Shown here in pieces: positions 49,461 through 58,952 of a DNA stretch of 62,782 nucleotides. Origin of the DNA: Clostridia bacterium (GTDB lineage: Bacteria > Bacillota > Clostridia > Oscillospirales > CAG-382). Under the pieces are notes generated by a model. The model ran no database searches. It worked only from the letters and a program-made list of their open reading frames with translations, and was not told where the DNA came from. A program made the position numbers and the translations under genes. Within the stretch, counting starts at the first letter, position 1; each line of letters begins with the position of its first letter. The DNA is taken from positions 1-62,782 of the forward strand of contig JAGAUT010000004.1 in NCBI GenBank assembly GCA_017620655.1, read 5' to 3'.

Positions 49461-50172
49461 TGTCTTCACCTCCCATGAAAATTCTGCCCGCCTCAGAGGA
49501 AAGATAGTCGCATGTTTTGCCGAAATACAACTGGCTTCCTCTCAGATGAAGCATGCGGGTTGAATACCTGAGGGCGGCACGGATGTCATGGGAAACCATG
49601 ATGATTGTTATGCCGTGGTCGCGGTTCAAGTGATAGAGAAGGTCGTACATGTCTTCCGTCGCAACGGGGTCAAGACCCGTAACAGGCTCGTCGAGGAGCA
49701 GAAGCGACTCTGTGGCACATAACGCCCTTGCAAGCAGCACTCTCTGTTGCTGACCGCCGGAAAGGTTGCGGTAGCACTTGTTTTTAAGCTCCGAAATGCC
49801 GAGTATTGACATGTTGTCAAGAGCTTTTCTTTTGTCGTTTTTTGAGTAAAATCCGAAGAACTTTTTCTTGCCCGCGTTGCCTGTGAGAACAACCTCATAG
49901 ACCGAGGCGGGAAAGTCCTTCTGGGCGGCTGTCTGCTGGGGAAGATAGCCTATCTGATTCTGCTTTAAGCCTTCGAGAAAATGAAGGTGTCCCGACGAGC
50001 ATTTCTTTAGTCCCAACAGTGCCTTTATAAGGGTTGATTTACCGCTTCCGTTTTCGCCTACAACGCAGAGGTAGTCACCTCTGTCGACATGGAAATTAAG
50101 ATTTGTTACCACGTCATGCCCGTCATAGCCGAGACAGACGTTTTTTGCTTCGATGAGTGCCATATTATTCAC
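49453..50172 (-). CDS. znuC: Metal (zinc) ABC transporter ATP-binding protein
   Basis: 239 residues from GTG 50172, which has GAAAGG 6 nt upstream; ATG 50163 is the alternative but is less well spaced. Walker A GENGSGKST near residue 39, Q-loop LPQQTA, signature LSGGQQQRV, Walker B LLLLDEPVTGLD, H-loop MVSHD. It drives zinc import. Overlaps znuA upstream by 8 bp and znuB downstream by 8 bp, indicating translational coupling. Confidence 0.94.
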   Translation of the reverse strand: MNNMALIEAKNVCLGYDGHDVVTNLNFHVDRGDYLCVVGENGSGKSTLIKALLGLKKCSSGHLHFLEGLKQNQIGYLPQQTAAQKDFPASVYEVVLTGNAGKKKFFGFYSKNDKRKALDNMSILGISELKNKCYRNLSGGQQQRVLLARALCATESLLLLDEPVTGLDPVATEDMYDLLYHLNRDHGITIIMVSHDIRAALRYSTRMLHLRGSQLYFGKTCDYLSSEAGRIFMGGEDNA

Positions 50173-51094
50173 ATAAAGCCTTTCTTAAATTAGCTGCATT
50201 CTGCATCATGAGGTCATAGTAGGTGATGCCGTTTTCGAAATCTTCCTTTGAAACGTTGTGGCAGGAATGGAGGGTGAGAATTTCGGCATCGGTGCCCTCG
50301 ATTACACTGTTTGCAATCTTCTGATTTGAAAATTCTATGGTGAATACATATTTTACGTTTTCTTCTTTTACCTTGTTTGCAAGTTCTGATATTACCTGTG
50401 CGCTCGGCTCTGTACTTGAAGAACAGCCTGAGTATGCCGACACATATTCAAAGCCGTATTCCTCAGCCAGATGATAGAACGGGAAACGGTCTGCAACAAC
50501 TATTTCGTTGCGGACACATTCTTCAAATATTCGCTTGAATGTCTGATGTAGTTCAGCAAGCTGCAATTTTCTTGTGTAATCAAGAAGATTCTTGTTGTAT
50601 TCTTTCTCGTGTGCCTTGTCAATTTCTGAAAGGGCAGAGGCAATCTTTGTGACTATAAGCTCGACGTTTTTCGGCGAAGTCCAGACGTGTTCGTCATAGG
50701 TGTGTTCGTGTCCTTCGTGCGCTTCTTCGTGCTTTTCACCGCCGCATATATCCATAAAGGAAATGACCTTCATATCTTCATTTCCTGCCGATTCGAGAAC
50801 GTTTTTTACCCATGTGTCGCTTTCACCGCCTGTATAGATAAACAGGTCGCACTCGGAAATCGCCAGAATGTCAGAGGGCGTCGGCTCGTAGGAGTGAACC
50901 TCACTGCCGGGGGAAATGAGCATTTTTATCTCGACGTTTTCGACGCCCTTTGTAATCTGTCTTGCAAAATCGTAGTGGGGAAACGCCGTTGCTACAATGG
51001 ATATTTTGCCGTCATCCGCCATCTTTTCGCCGCCGCAGCCCGAAAGCGTCAGTATTGCTAAAATGCATATAATCAATGCCAATAATCTTTTCAT
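50165..51094 (-). CDS. znuA: Zinc-binding lipoprotein of ABC transporter
   Basis: 309 residues. Signal peptide with lipobox LTLSGC (Cys20). Cluster A-I metal-binding fold: ATAFPHYDFARQI, GSEVHSYEPTPSDI (His ligand), and a His-rich loop EEAHEGHEHTYDEHVWTSP that favours zinc over manganese. It captures zinc outside the cell and hands it to the permease. First gene of a znuA-znuC-znuB operon with a promoter overlapped downstream by a Fur/Zur-like operator. Confidence 0.93.
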   Translation of the reverse strand: MKRLLALIICILAILTLSGCGGEKMADDGKISIVATAFPHYDFARQITKGVENVEIKMLISPGSEVHSYEPTPSDILAISECDLFIYTGGESDTWVKNVLESAGNEDMKVISFMDICGGEKHEEAHEGHEHTYDEHVWTSPKNVELIVTKIASALSEIDKAHEKEYNKNLLDYTRKLQLAELHQTFKRIFEECVRNEIVVADRFPFYHLAEEYGFEYVSAYSGCSSSTEPSAQVISELANKVKEENVKYVFTIEFSNQKIANSVIEGTDAEILTLHSCHNVSKEDFENGITYYDLMMQNAANLRKALCE

Positions 51095-51119
51095 ATTACC
51101 TCACACATAAAATCGAAAT

Positions 51120-51134
51120 TGAAAATCGTTTTCA
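51120..51134. promoter_or_regulatory. Fur/Zur-family operator candidate
   Basis: TGAAAA-tcg-TTTTCA, a perfect inverted repeat placed at about +5 to +20 of the znuA promoter. Position and gene content suggest zinc-responsive repression by a Fur-family regulator. Confidence 0.6.
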
Positions 51135-51146
51135 TTTTGCTTTTTG

Positions 51147-51175
51147 AGTATATCACAAAGACGGCAGTTTGTCAA
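51147..51175 (-). promoter_or_regulatory. Promoter of the znu operon
   Basis: Minus strand: TTGACA (51175-51170), 17-bp spacer, TATACT (51152-51147). Confidence 0.85.
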
Positions 51176-51195
51176 GAAAAGTCTGCAAAACGGTG

Positions 51196-51224
51196 TTGAC
51201 ATGCTTGGGAATATTTTATATAAT
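51196..51224 (+). promoter_or_regulatory. Promoter of the AraC-type regulator
   Basis: TTGACA (51196-51201), 17-bp spacer, TATAAT (51219-51224); divergent from the znu promoter. Confidence 0.88.
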
Positions 51225-51283
51225 TTAATCAAATAACGAAAATATATATAATTTCGGATTATTCGGAATCGGGAGGTGCATTT

Positions 51284-52147
51284 ATGTTTTATCCTGTAAA
51301 ACAGATATCGGTTGACGGTGTATACACTATTATTGATTCAAAAAAGAAACCCGACTTTCACTTTGAGGGCGAAAGCCACCCCTTCTGGGAATTAGTTTAC
51401 GTCAAGGAGGGAAATGTCGGTATTTCCGCCGATGAAAGAATTTACAGCCTTTCGGCAGGAGATGTAATATTTCACAAGCCCATGGAATTTCACAGAATAT
51501 GGTCAAGCGAAAACTCAAGCCCCGAGATTTATGTTCTCACCTTTGAGGCAAGCGGCGAGAGGGTGAACGAGCTTGAAAATCTTTCCATCAAGCTTAATGA
51601 GGCGAGTATAATTTTGCTTGAAAAATGCGTGAATCTCGGAAAAAAAGCGTTTGACTTCAACAGAGGCAGAATTGTTATAGATGTTATCGACAAAAGGCTG
51701 TGTCAGGAATACTGCAACTTTCTTGAGGTGTTCATGCTGTCGCTGGTTTCAAGAGGCTCATCCGAAAAGCTGCCCATTGAATCCTCCTCCGATTCGAGAC
51801 TTTTCTCGGACGTGGTGCTGTTTTTGCGTGATAACATTGATGAAAAGCTGACTATCGATGTTATTGCCGACAGATTCTTTGTCAGCCGTTCGAGAATAAA
51901 GAAGCTCTTTTCCAAATATTCGGGACTTGGCGTTATCGGATATTTCAACAACATGAAAATTCTTGAAGCGGAAAAAATGTTTCGTGCCGGAATGACTGTT
52001 TCCGAAACAGCCGAAAAACTCGGCTTTGCAAATCAGTTCTATTTTTCATCCGTATTCAAAAAACACACGAATTTTACCCCGTCTGAGTACAGAAGACTTG
52101 AAATGGAAAAAAGTATCACATTTATAAATAAAACGCTTGACAAATAA
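51284..52147 (+). CDS. AraC family transcriptional regulator with cupin sensor domain
   Basis: 287 residues. An N-terminal cupin-like beta barrel (HPFWELVYVKEGNVGISADE; LSAGDVIFHKPMEFHRIWS) would bind a small ligand, most often a sugar. The C-terminal double helix-turn-helix (TIDVIADRFFVSRSRIKKLF; TVSETAEKLGFANQFYFSSV) is the AraC signature. Target genes are not identified; sugar genes on both sides are candidates. GGGAGGTG lies before ATG 51284. Its last codons contain the next gene's -35 box. Confidence 0.92.
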   Translation: MFYPVKQISVDGVYTIIDSKKKPDFHFEGESHPFWELVYVKEGNVGISADERIYSLSAGDVIFHKPMEFHRIWSSENSSPEIYVLTFEASGERVNELENLSIKLNEASIILLEKCVNLGKKAFDFNRGRIVIDVIDKRLCQEYCNFLEVFMLSLVSRGSSEKLPIESSSDSRLFSDVVLFLRDNIDEKLTIDVIADRFFVSRSRIKKLFSKYSGLGVIGYFNNMKILEAEKMFRAGMTVSETAEKLGFANQFYFSSVFKKHTNFTPSEYRRLEMEKSITFINKTLDK

Positions 52148-52165
52148 ATAACAATCAGCTATAAT
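52137..52165 (+). promoter_or_regulatory. Promoter of the Na/Pi symporter gene
   Basis: TTGACA (52137-52142), 17-bp spacer, TATAAT (52160-52165), overlapping the stop of the AraC gene. It gives a leader of about 140 nt in which I see no recognisable riboswitch. Confidence 0.87.
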
Positions 52166-52313
52166 CTACGCTGGAACAAGTTGGGAATATAATAAATAGG
52201 TAGAAACGTGACAGGAAGTACAGATTTGTTGTGTCCTCCAATAAATTCCCCCACACCCACACAATAGGAATATACACACCATTGAACGAAAATTTTAAGG
52301 AGAAAGAAACATT

Positions 52314-54083
52314 ATGAATTTTCAAGACGTATTAACAATGCTTATGGGTCTTGTGCTTTTCCTCTTTGGTATGAACCTTATGGGTGAAGCACTTGAAAAA
52401 CGTGCGGGAAATAAGCTTCGAGACATTCTTGCAACACTTACTTCCAGCAAAATTAAAGGACTGCTTCTCGGTATGGTGGTTACCTGCGTAATCCAGTCAT
52501 CTTCCGCAACCACCGTTATGGCAGTAGGCTTTGTAAACTCCGGTCTTATGACACTCGGTCAGGCAATTCCCGTTATTATGGGTGCCAATATCGGTACAAC
52601 AATTACCTCGTGGATTTTGTCACTTTCGGGACTTTCCGGCAGTGCGTGGTACATCACAATATTCAAGCCCGCAACCTTTGTTCCGATACTTGCCGTAATA
52701 GGTATAGTATGCTTTATGTTCCTTAAAAAGGCAAAGTACAATGACTTGGGTCTTATACTTATCGGCTTTTCAACCCTTATGTTCGGTATGGAAACCATGT
52801 CGGGTGCCGTTAAGGTGCTTAAAGATGTTCCCGAATTTGCAAGTCTTCTTACAAAGTTTGAAAATCCCATTCTCGGCGTGCTTGCAGGTGCGGTCATTAC
52901 AGGTATTATCCAGTCATCGTCGGCTTCTGTCGGTATCCTGCAAGCACTTGCCGGAGCTACCGGTGCGGTTACTATAGGTGCAACCGTTCCCATTATTATG
53001 GGTCAGAATATCGGTACCTGTGTTACTGCCATGATTTCTTCAGTTGGTGCTAACAAGAACGCAAAGAGAACTGCGGCTGTGCATCTTTATTTCAATATTA
53101 TAGGTACTGTGGTGTCACTTACTGCGTTTATGATAGTGACAAGCTTTATCACGATTCCCGTTCTTTCGCAGTCAGCCGACCAGTTCAGCATTGCTGTTGT
53201 GCATACGGCGTTTAACATTATTTGTACGCTTCTGCTTTTCCCTTTTTCTTCTCAGCTTGAAAAGCTTGCAGTAAAAACAGTCGGAAACAAGAAGGGTGAG
53301 GTTGACAAGACCATCATGCTCGACGAACGTCTCATTGCAACTCCTGCGATTGCAATTGCACGCTGTAAGGAAGTCGTAAACGACATGTCGAAACTTTCGG
53401 TTGAAGCACTTGACAAAACATTTGATATGTTCGGCAATTTCAGCGACAAGACCTTTGACGAGATTGAAAGACTTGAGAATGAGGTTGACAAGTACGAGGA
53501 CACCGTCGGCACATACCTTGTAAAGCTTTCAGCTTCAAATCTTACACCTGAAAACTCAAGAGAAGTGACAAAGCTTCTCCACACCATCGGCGACCTTGAA
53601 AGACTTTCCGACCATGCGGTAAATATTGCAAAATCCATGCAGGAAATGTTTGACAAAAAGCTTACATTCTCCGAAAAGGCAAATAAGGAAATCGCAACAA
53701 TGATTGCGGCTGTTCGCGAAATTACGGGGTTGGCACATAACTGCTTTGTTGAAAGCGACCTTAAAACAGCATATCTTGTTGAGCCTCTCGAACAGGTTAT
53801 TGACTACTTAAAGGCTGAAATCAAAAAGGGACACATTCAGAGACTTCAGAAGGAAGAATGTACAATCGAAATGGGCTTTGTGCTTTCCGACCTTATTACA
53901 AATCTTGAACGTGTTTCCGACCATTGCTCAAATATCGCAGGCTACGTAATCGAGCTTACAAAGGACGGGCTTTCCTTGCACGAATACTATCACGAAATCA
54001 AGGACGGCGACGACTTCAGAACAGAGTACTTCAACAAGAAGTATAAGATGTACATGGAAAAGTACGCACTCAATGCAGAATAA
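52314..54083 (+). CDS. Na/Pi cotransporter family protein with PhoU-like domain
   Basis: 589 residues. The N-terminal membrane part (about 1-320) contains the paired NptA repeats with the hallmark QSSSATT and QSSSASV motifs that form the sodium/phosphate site. The C-terminal part (about 345-560) is a PhoU-like helical bundle. Predicted role: sodium-coupled phosphate transport and its control. Own promoter; GGAG before ATG 52314. Confidence 0.94.
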   Translation: MNFQDVLTMLMGLVLFLFGMNLMGEALEKRAGNKLRDILATLTSSKIKGLLLGMVVTCVIQSSSATTVMAVGFVNSGLMTLGQAIPVIMGANIGTTITSWILSLSGLSGSAWYITIFKPATFVPILAVIGIVCFMFLKKAKYNDLGLILIGFSTLMFGMETMSGAVKVLKDVPEFASLLTKFENPILGVLAGAVITGIIQSSSASVGILQALAGATGAVTIGATVPIIMGQNIGTCVTAMISSVGANKNAKRTAAVHLYFNIIGTVVSLTAFMIVTSFITIPVLSQSADQFSIAVVHTAFNIICTLLLFPFSSQLEKLAVKTVGNKKGEVDKTIMLDERLIATPAIAIARCKEVVNDMSKLSVEALDKTFDMFGNFSDKTFDEIERLENEVDKYEDTVGTYLVKLSASNLTPENSREVTKLLHTIGDLERLSDHAVNIAKSMQEMFDKKLTFSEKANKEIATMIAAVREITGLAHNCFVESDLKTAYLVEPLEQVIDYLKAEIKKGHIQRLQKEECTIEMGFVLSDLITNLERVSDHCSNIAGYVIELTKDGLSLHEYYHEIKDGDDFRTEYFNKKYKMYMEKYALNAE

Positions 54084-54094
54084 TTGCAAAACAA

Positions 54095-54118
54095 AAAGCC
54101 ACCCGAGAGGGTGGCTTT
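54095..54118. terminator. Bidirectional terminator
   Basis: AAAGCCACCC / GGGTGGCTTT (54095-54104 with 54109-54118), GAGA loop. The T-run TTTTTGTTTT is on the minus strand, so it mainly ends the epimerase gene; the symporter gene converges on it. Confidence 0.85.
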
Positions 54119-54130
54119 GATATTTATACG

Positions 54131-54997
54131 CTATGCTTCAACCTTGTATCCAACCGAATATTCTTCACCCGGCTTTAACATTGTGATGTAGGGCTTGTCC
54201 TCAAACTTTCCGCTTTCGCCGATTATCGGAGGAAGTCCGTTCCAGGGTTCGAGGCAGAGATAGGGTGACTGTTTGCCGGGTGCTGTCCAGAGAACAAGCT
54301 CCTTGAAGCCTGTGTAGTCGAATGTAAGGTGAACATCGTTTGTTTCCTTGTTGACAATGGAAACCTTGTCACTCTTTACGCCCTTGACAAAGAGTGCATC
54401 TACGTCGAAGTCTGCGTACTTGAGTTCCCATTCTTTGCCTTCGAGTCTCTTTTCGATAACAAACTCGTCGCAGTACCGGGATTTTTCATCGCAGTGACCG
54501 ATGTCGCAGTTTTCGTTCTGTTCAAATACAAGCTTGTAAGCCTCGATGCCTTCGGGGAGAAGGAAGCCGGGATGTCCGCCTACGCAGAAGGGCATGTCAC
54601 GGCTGTCAAGATTCTTTACCGTAAATGTGGTGGAGAAACCGCTGTCGGAAATTTCGTGTGTTATCTTGAAGGAGAACTTGAAGGGATAATTCTTGAGTGT
54701 TTCGGATGTTTCGCGAAGCTCAAATACAACCTTTGTATCACTTGATTCGATAAGACTGAGCTCACTCTGTCTTACAAAACCGTGGCGTGTAGGGATTTCG
54801 CATTCCTTGCCTTCAATAAGGGTTTTGCCGTCAACGAGACTGCTGACAAAAGGGAAAAGGGCAGGGGCTCTGCCGGGCCAGTACTTTTCGTCGCCTGTCC
54901 ATACGTATTCCTTGCCGTTCTTCTTGTAGGAGATAAGCTCGCCGCCGAGAGTTCTTGCGGTAGCTTCGATGCCGTTTTTCTTTAATGTTACGTTCAT
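54131..54997 (-). CDS. Aldose 1-epimerase (galactose mutarotase) family protein, LacX-like
   Basis: 288 residues, a beta-sandwich enzyme that interconverts sugar anomers. TRHGFVRQ contains the conserved His/Arg pair and CVGGHPGF the second His; a late Glu in CLEPWNG is expected at the active site. It likely serves galactose or glucose release by neighbouring glycosidases. GGAGG precedes the ATG; no signal peptide. Confidence 0.9.
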   Translation of the reverse strand: MNVTLKKNGIEATARTLGGELISYKKNGKEYVWTGDEKYWPGRAPALFPFVSSLVDGKTLIEGKECEIPTRHGFVRQSELSLIESSDTKVVFELRETSETLKNYPFKFSFKITHEISDSGFSTTFTVKNLDSRDMPFCVGGHPGFLLPEGIEAYKLVFEQNENCDIGHCDEKSRYCDEFVIEKRLEGKEWELKYADFDVDALFVKGVKSDKVSIVNKETNDVHLTFDYTGFKELVLWTAPGKQSPYLCLEPWNGLPPIIGESGKFEDKPYITMLKPGEEYSVGYKVEA

Positions 54998-55034
54998 GGT
55001 GTGCCTCCTTAGTGAATTTTTATTTTACAGCTAT

Positions 55035-55063
55035 AGTATAAAACAAAAACGTATTTTTTTCAA
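55035..55063 (-). promoter_or_regulatory. Promoter of the epimerase gene
   Basis: Minus strand: TTGAAA (55063-55058), 17-bp spacer, TATACT (55040-55035). Confidence 0.75.
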
Positions 55064-55072
55064 GTGTCCGGG

Positions 55073-55101
55073 TTGACTTTTTGATTATATTTGTGTAGAA
55101 T
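55073..55101 (+). promoter_or_regulatory. Promoter of the second WbsX-like gene
   Basis: TTGACT (55073-55078), 17-bp spacer, TAGAAT (55096-55101). Repeat C copy 2 lies between this promoter and the gene, so it would be transcribed as leader. Confidence 0.7.
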
Positions 55102-55115
55102 GATTGTGTTATTAA

Positions 55116-55234
55116 ACAATCCTCCCGTCACGCCGATGCGTGCCACCCTCCTTTACACAAGGAGGGCTTGTCGATGCGTATCCCGGCTCCCTTGTGCAAA
55201 GGGAGCTGTCGAGCTTGCGAGACTGAGGGATTGT
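55116..55234. repeat. Palindromic repeat C, copy 2
   Basis: About 119 bp, termini ACAATCCTCC and GAGGGATTGT, with inner palindromes CCTCCTTTACACAAGGAGG and CTCCCTTGTGCAAAGGGAG. Shorter version of the element at 40639-40884. Confidence 0.85.
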
Positions 55235-55255
55235 AAAAAATAAAGGAATGATTAT

Positions 55256-56365
55256 ATGTCACAAAAATACGATGTTGCGGCATTTATATGGCCGTCTTAT
55301 ACGGGCGATGAACCCAGAAGCAGAATCTTCTGGCCCGAGGGCTACGGCGAATGGCAGACTGTAAAGGCGTTCAAGGGGTATATACCTGAAGAAAAATGGC
55401 CGAGAAAACCGCTGTGGGGATATGTCAATGAAGCTGACCCCTATGTTATGGAAATGGAAATTGAGGCTGCGGCAAGCCACGGCGTAAATGTATTTATCTA
55501 TGACTGGTACTGGTTTGACGGACGCCCTTTTCTTGAACAGTGCCTTGACAACGGTTACCTTAAGGCGCGAAATAACGATAAGGTAAAGTTCTATATCATG
55601 TGGGCAAACCACACGGCAACGTCTCTTTGGGATAAGAGAACGGCAGAGCTCGGCGTTCCGATATGGGACGGCGCCGTTGACAGAAAGAATTTCGATATAA
55701 TTGTCCGCAAGACGATTGATATGTACTTCTCCCATCCGTCATATTATAAGATAGACGGCAAGCCTGTGTATATGATTTACGACCTTGCGAATTTAATCAG
55801 AGGTCTCGGCGGTATGGAAGAAACAAAAAAGGCACTGGATTATTTCAGAGAAGAAACGGTAAAGGCAGGCTATCCCGGTCTTGAGCTTCAGTTGACTCTC
55901 AGGAGCGAAGGCACTATGAATGAGACGGGCTTTGATGCGGCATTCGAGGGAAATCTTGTTGATGCGGTGCATACCCTCGGCTTTGACAGCGTGACCCACT
56001 ATCAGTTCGCCCACTTTGCAAATCTTGACAGAGACTATCTTGAAATACTTGAAGAAGCAAAACAAGAATGGGCAAAGATGGAAAAGATGTTTAATATTCC
56101 TTATTACCCCCACATTTCGCTGGGCTGGGATACTTCCCCGAGATACAATAAGCTGACAGGCGCGGTGGTGAGAAACAACACTCCCGAAAACATCAAAAAA
56201 GGAATGGAAATGGCAAAGGCATATATCGACTCGCATAAGAATCTCAAAGCACCTCTTGTCACCGTCAACAGTTGGAACGAATGGACAGAGACCAGCTACC
56301 TTGAACCCGATGACCTCTACGGCTACGGATATCTTGAAGCAATAAGAGATACATTTAAAAGGTAA
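55256..56365 (+). CDS. WbsX / GH99-like glycan-active protein
   Basis: 369 residues, essentially one WbsX (glycoside hydrolase 99-like) domain: FIWPSYTGDEP at the start, GVNVFIYDWYWFDGRPFLEQ, SHPSYYKIDGKPVYMIYDL and SWNEWTETSYLEP at the end. The same core blocks occur in the 1003-residue protein at 24091, so they are paralogues. Members of the family lie in polysaccharide loci; the reaction is not established but GH99 relatives cleave internal alpha-mannosides. No signal peptide. Confidence 0.8.
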   Translation: MSQKYDVAAFIWPSYTGDEPRSRIFWPEGYGEWQTVKAFKGYIPEEKWPRKPLWGYVNEADPYVMEMEIEAAASHGVNVFIYDWYWFDGRPFLEQCLDNGYLKARNNDKVKFYIMWANHTATSLWDKRTAELGVPIWDGAVDRKNFDIIVRKTIDMYFSHPSYYKIDGKPVYMIYDLANLIRGLGGMEETKKALDYFREETVKAGYPGLELQLTLRSEGTMNETGFDAAFEGNLVDAVHTLGFDSVTHYQFAHFANLDRDYLEILEEAKQEWAKMEKMFNIPYYPHISLGWDTSPRYNKLTGAVVRNNTPENIKKGMEMAKAYIDSHKNLKAPLVTVNSWNEWTETSYLEPDDLYGYGYLEAIRDTFKR

Positions 56366-56370
56366 TAATT

Positions 56371-56398
56371 AAAGCCGACAGTTTTCTGTCGGCTTTTT
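56371..56398. terminator. Bidirectional terminator
   Basis: AAAGCCGACAG / CTGTCGGCTTT (56371-56381 with 56386-56396), then TT. It lies between two convergent genes. Confidence 0.88.
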
Positions 56399-56413
56399 GT
56401 TTGTGTTATGGGA

Positions 56414-57523
56414 TTACTTTAAATATCTGTCTGCAAAGTCCATAAAGAGTTTCCAGTCGTGTTCTTCAAGGTTGTGGTCGCCGGGTGCTCTGTGGTAGGC
56501 AATTGTACCTTCATGATAAGGTTTGTTGATTTCGACCTTTTCGTCGTCCATGATAAAACCGGGAAGTCCGTAAAGCTCATATACGGGAGAAGCAAGCTTG
56601 CAGGAACGAAGTTCTTCATCGGGACCTGCCCATGCATCTTCCTCGTTGCTCTTGACATATAGAGGTCTCGGCGCAATTGCGGCAAGTAACATATGCTGGT
56701 CGCAGGGAAGCATTTCTTCTCTTTCGTTGAACTTGTGATAATTGCCGCAGAACCAGTCGGAAATGTTTATGTTCCATATGCGCTCAACACCTTCGCTGTC
56801 GCCCCGTGTGAATGCCGCACCCGAACAACCTGAATCGTTGGAAATGCAAAGGGCAAATCTTTTGTCTGTTGCCGATGCCCAGAGAGCCGCTTTGCCTGCA
56901 CGGGAGTGACCTGAAATTGCAACCTTTGTGTGTTCAACATCGATGTCTGTTTCGAGATAGTCCATGATTCTCGAAGCACCGTACGCCCATCCTGAAACAT
57001 TGCCCCATGAACGGTTGTCTCTGTCACTTGCATCGGGTTGTACTGCGGCGAAAACGCCCTTTTTGAATTCAGGCTTGTGTATCCAGTCGGGAGAAACATC
57101 AAGTGTTGACATTACCGCACAGCCGTAACCTCTTTTTGCGATTTCCGCTATGGGTAAAAAGTAGTTTTCGGGGTTGTTTACGGGATCAACCTTCTGCATG
57201 TGTGATTCGTTGAGTACGTGAAGGAAAACAGGCACAGGAGTTTTTTTATAGCATTCTTTGGGAAGGAAAAGGGTAAAGGGCATTGAAAAGCCGAGGAAGG
57301 ATATTGTGATGTCCTTCTTCACGAGAGGGTAGGACATGTAGTCCTCTGTAATTCTGTCAACGCTGAAGGATAAATCGTGGGGCTTTTCCATGGGTCTTAC
57401 GCCGTATATGAAGTTTGATAAAAGCACCATGATTTCTTCTCGTCTGTAGGTTTCCCAATCGTATACGTTCTGTATTTTTTCTCCGCTTATTGAAATCAGC
57501 GGATCAAGGCGTGAGTAGTCCAT
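56414..57523 (-). CDS. CE15-like glucuronoyl esterase / alpha-beta hydrolase
   Basis: 369 residues. SGHSRAGKAALWASATDKRF matches the nucleophile block of carbohydrate esterase family 15 (G-x-S-R-x-G-K), followed by NDSGCSGAA and a C-terminal GDHNL that may supply the catalytic His. CE15 enzymes cut esters between glucuronic acid on xylan and lignin alcohols. There is no signal peptide, unusual for that substrate, so smaller imported esters may be the target. Start 57523 with AAGGAG. Confidence 0.74.
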   Translation of the reverse strand: MDYSRLDPLISISGEKIQNVYDWETYRREEIMVLLSNFIYGVRPMEKPHDLSFSVDRITEDYMSYPLVKKDITISFLGFSMPFTLFLPKECYKKTPVPVFLHVLNESHMQKVDPVNNPENYFLPIAEIAKRGYGCAVMSTLDVSPDWIHKPEFKKGVFAAVQPDASDRDNRSWGNVSGWAYGASRIMDYLETDIDVEHTKVAISGHSRAGKAALWASATDKRFALCISNDSGCSGAAFTRGDSEGVERIWNINISDWFCGNYHKFNEREEMLPCDQHMLLAAIAPRPLYVKSNEEDAWAGPDEELRSCKLASPVYELYGLPGFIMDDEKVEINKPYHEGTIAYHRAPGDHNLEEHDWKLFMDFADRYLK

Positions 57524-57834
57524 GAACTGTTCTCCTTGAGTCTGAATTTTAATATTGTATTCAGTATAATACTTTATTCGGATTTGTCAATAGAATATTT
57601 GCCGTGATAAAAAATAATTTGCATAAAAACTTTGCCTTTGGAAATAAGGCTGATTTTTGAAGTAAAATGAAGTGCAGGAAGTCTGATTTTGACGGATTTC
57701 CTGCATTTTTGCATAAGCCGACGCGAAAAAATTCGAATAAAGCTCCGGTGATTAAATCTCCTACAGCATTTTTTACCGAAAAACATAAAAATCCGTAAAA
57801 AATGTGCAATTTTTGACATATTTTATATAAAGTA

Positions 57835-57863
57835 TTGACTTTTCTGCGACTTGTGATTATAAT
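57835..57863 (+). promoter_or_regulatory. Promoter of the TAXI-TRAP operon
   Basis: TTGACT (57835-57840), 17-bp spacer, TATAAT (57858-57863). The 340 bp between the esterase and this operon otherwise show nothing recognisable beyond AT-rich sequence. Confidence 0.85.
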
Positions 57864-57921
57864 ATAAAATGAATAATCTCTTTTATAATTATTCAAATAA
57901 GAATTTCTGGAGGTAACTCAA

Positions 57922-58935
57922 ATGAAGAAGACATTAAGTCTCGTACTTGCACTCCTCATGGTTATGGCAGTTGCTCTTACTGCTTGTACTCCTGCAGATC
58001 CTGCAGCTTCCGGTGCAAATCTCGAAAACAACGAAGAAAAGACAGTTGACAAGATCGTTCTTGCAACAGGCGGCCCCACAGGTACATACTATGCATACGG
58101 TATGGCTATGGGTACAATCCTTGCTGAAAAGACAGGCATCAAGGTTGACGCTATTTCCACAGGCGCATCCAAGGCTAACATCCAGTCCATCCAGCTCGGT
58201 GAAGTAGACATGGCAGTTGTTCAGAACGACGTTATGTACTATGCATACACAGGCACAGACCTCTTCACAGGCGAACAGACACAGGATTTCCAGGCTATGG
58301 CTATCCTTTATCCCGAACTTTGCCAGATCATCGCTTCCAAGGAAAGCGGCATCGAGACAGTTGCTGACCTTGCAGGTAAGCGTGTATCCGTCGGCGACGC
58401 AGGCAGCGGTGTTGAATTCAATGCAAAGCAGATCCTCGAAGCTTACGGCATCGACATGGACAAGGATATCCAGAAGCAGAACCTCGGCTTCGGTCCTTCC
58501 GCTGACGCTCTCAGAGACGGCAAGATCGACGCATTCTTCTGCGTAGCAGGTATTCCTACAACAGCTATCACAGACCTTGCTATGGGTACAGACATCACAG
58601 TTGTTGCAGTTGAAGATGACAAGTTTGCTTCCCTCAAGGAAAAGTACGGCTTCTATACACAGCAGGCTGTTCCCGCAGGCACATACAACGGCATGGAAGA
58701 AGATGTTATGACAGTTGCAGTTATGGCAACATACATCGTTGACAAGGATCTTCCCGAAAAGGCAGTTTATGACCTCACAAAGGCTATGTTCGAAAATAAG
58801 GACGCTATCGCAGCTGCTCACGTTAAGGGTGCTGAACTCAACGCAGAAACAGCTATCGACGGTATCCCCGCAGAAGTACCCCTCCATCCCGGTGCTGCAA
58901 AGCACTACAAGGAAATCGGCGTACTTGCTGAATAA
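57922..58935 (+). CDS. TAXI family TRAP transporter solute-binding lipoprotein
   Basis: 337 residues. Signal peptide with lipobox AVALTAC (Cys22). The mature start ATGGPTGTYYAYGMAMGTIL and the STGASKANIQSIQLGEVDMAVVQND block define the TAXI subclass. It binds a solute, often a dicarboxylate or glutamate-like acid, and delivers it to the fused permease at 59472. GGAGGT precedes ATG 57922. Confidence 0.95.
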   Translation: MKKTLSLVLALLMVMAVALTACTPADPAASGANLENNEEKTVDKIVLATGGPTGTYYAYGMAMGTILAEKTGIKVDAISTGASKANIQSIQLGEVDMAVVQNDVMYYAYTGTDLFTGEQTQDFQAMAILYPELCQIIASKESGIETVADLAGKRVSVGDAGSGVEFNAKQILEAYGIDMDKDIQKQNLGFGPSADALRDGKIDAFFCVAGIPTTAITDLAMGTDITVVAVEDDKFASLKEKYGFYTQQAVPAGTYNGMEEDVMTVAVMATYIVDKDLPEKAVYDLTKAMFENKDAIAAAHVKGAELNAETAIDGIPAEVPLHPGAAKHYKEIGVLAE

Positions 58936-58952
58936 TAACTGAATATCATTCA

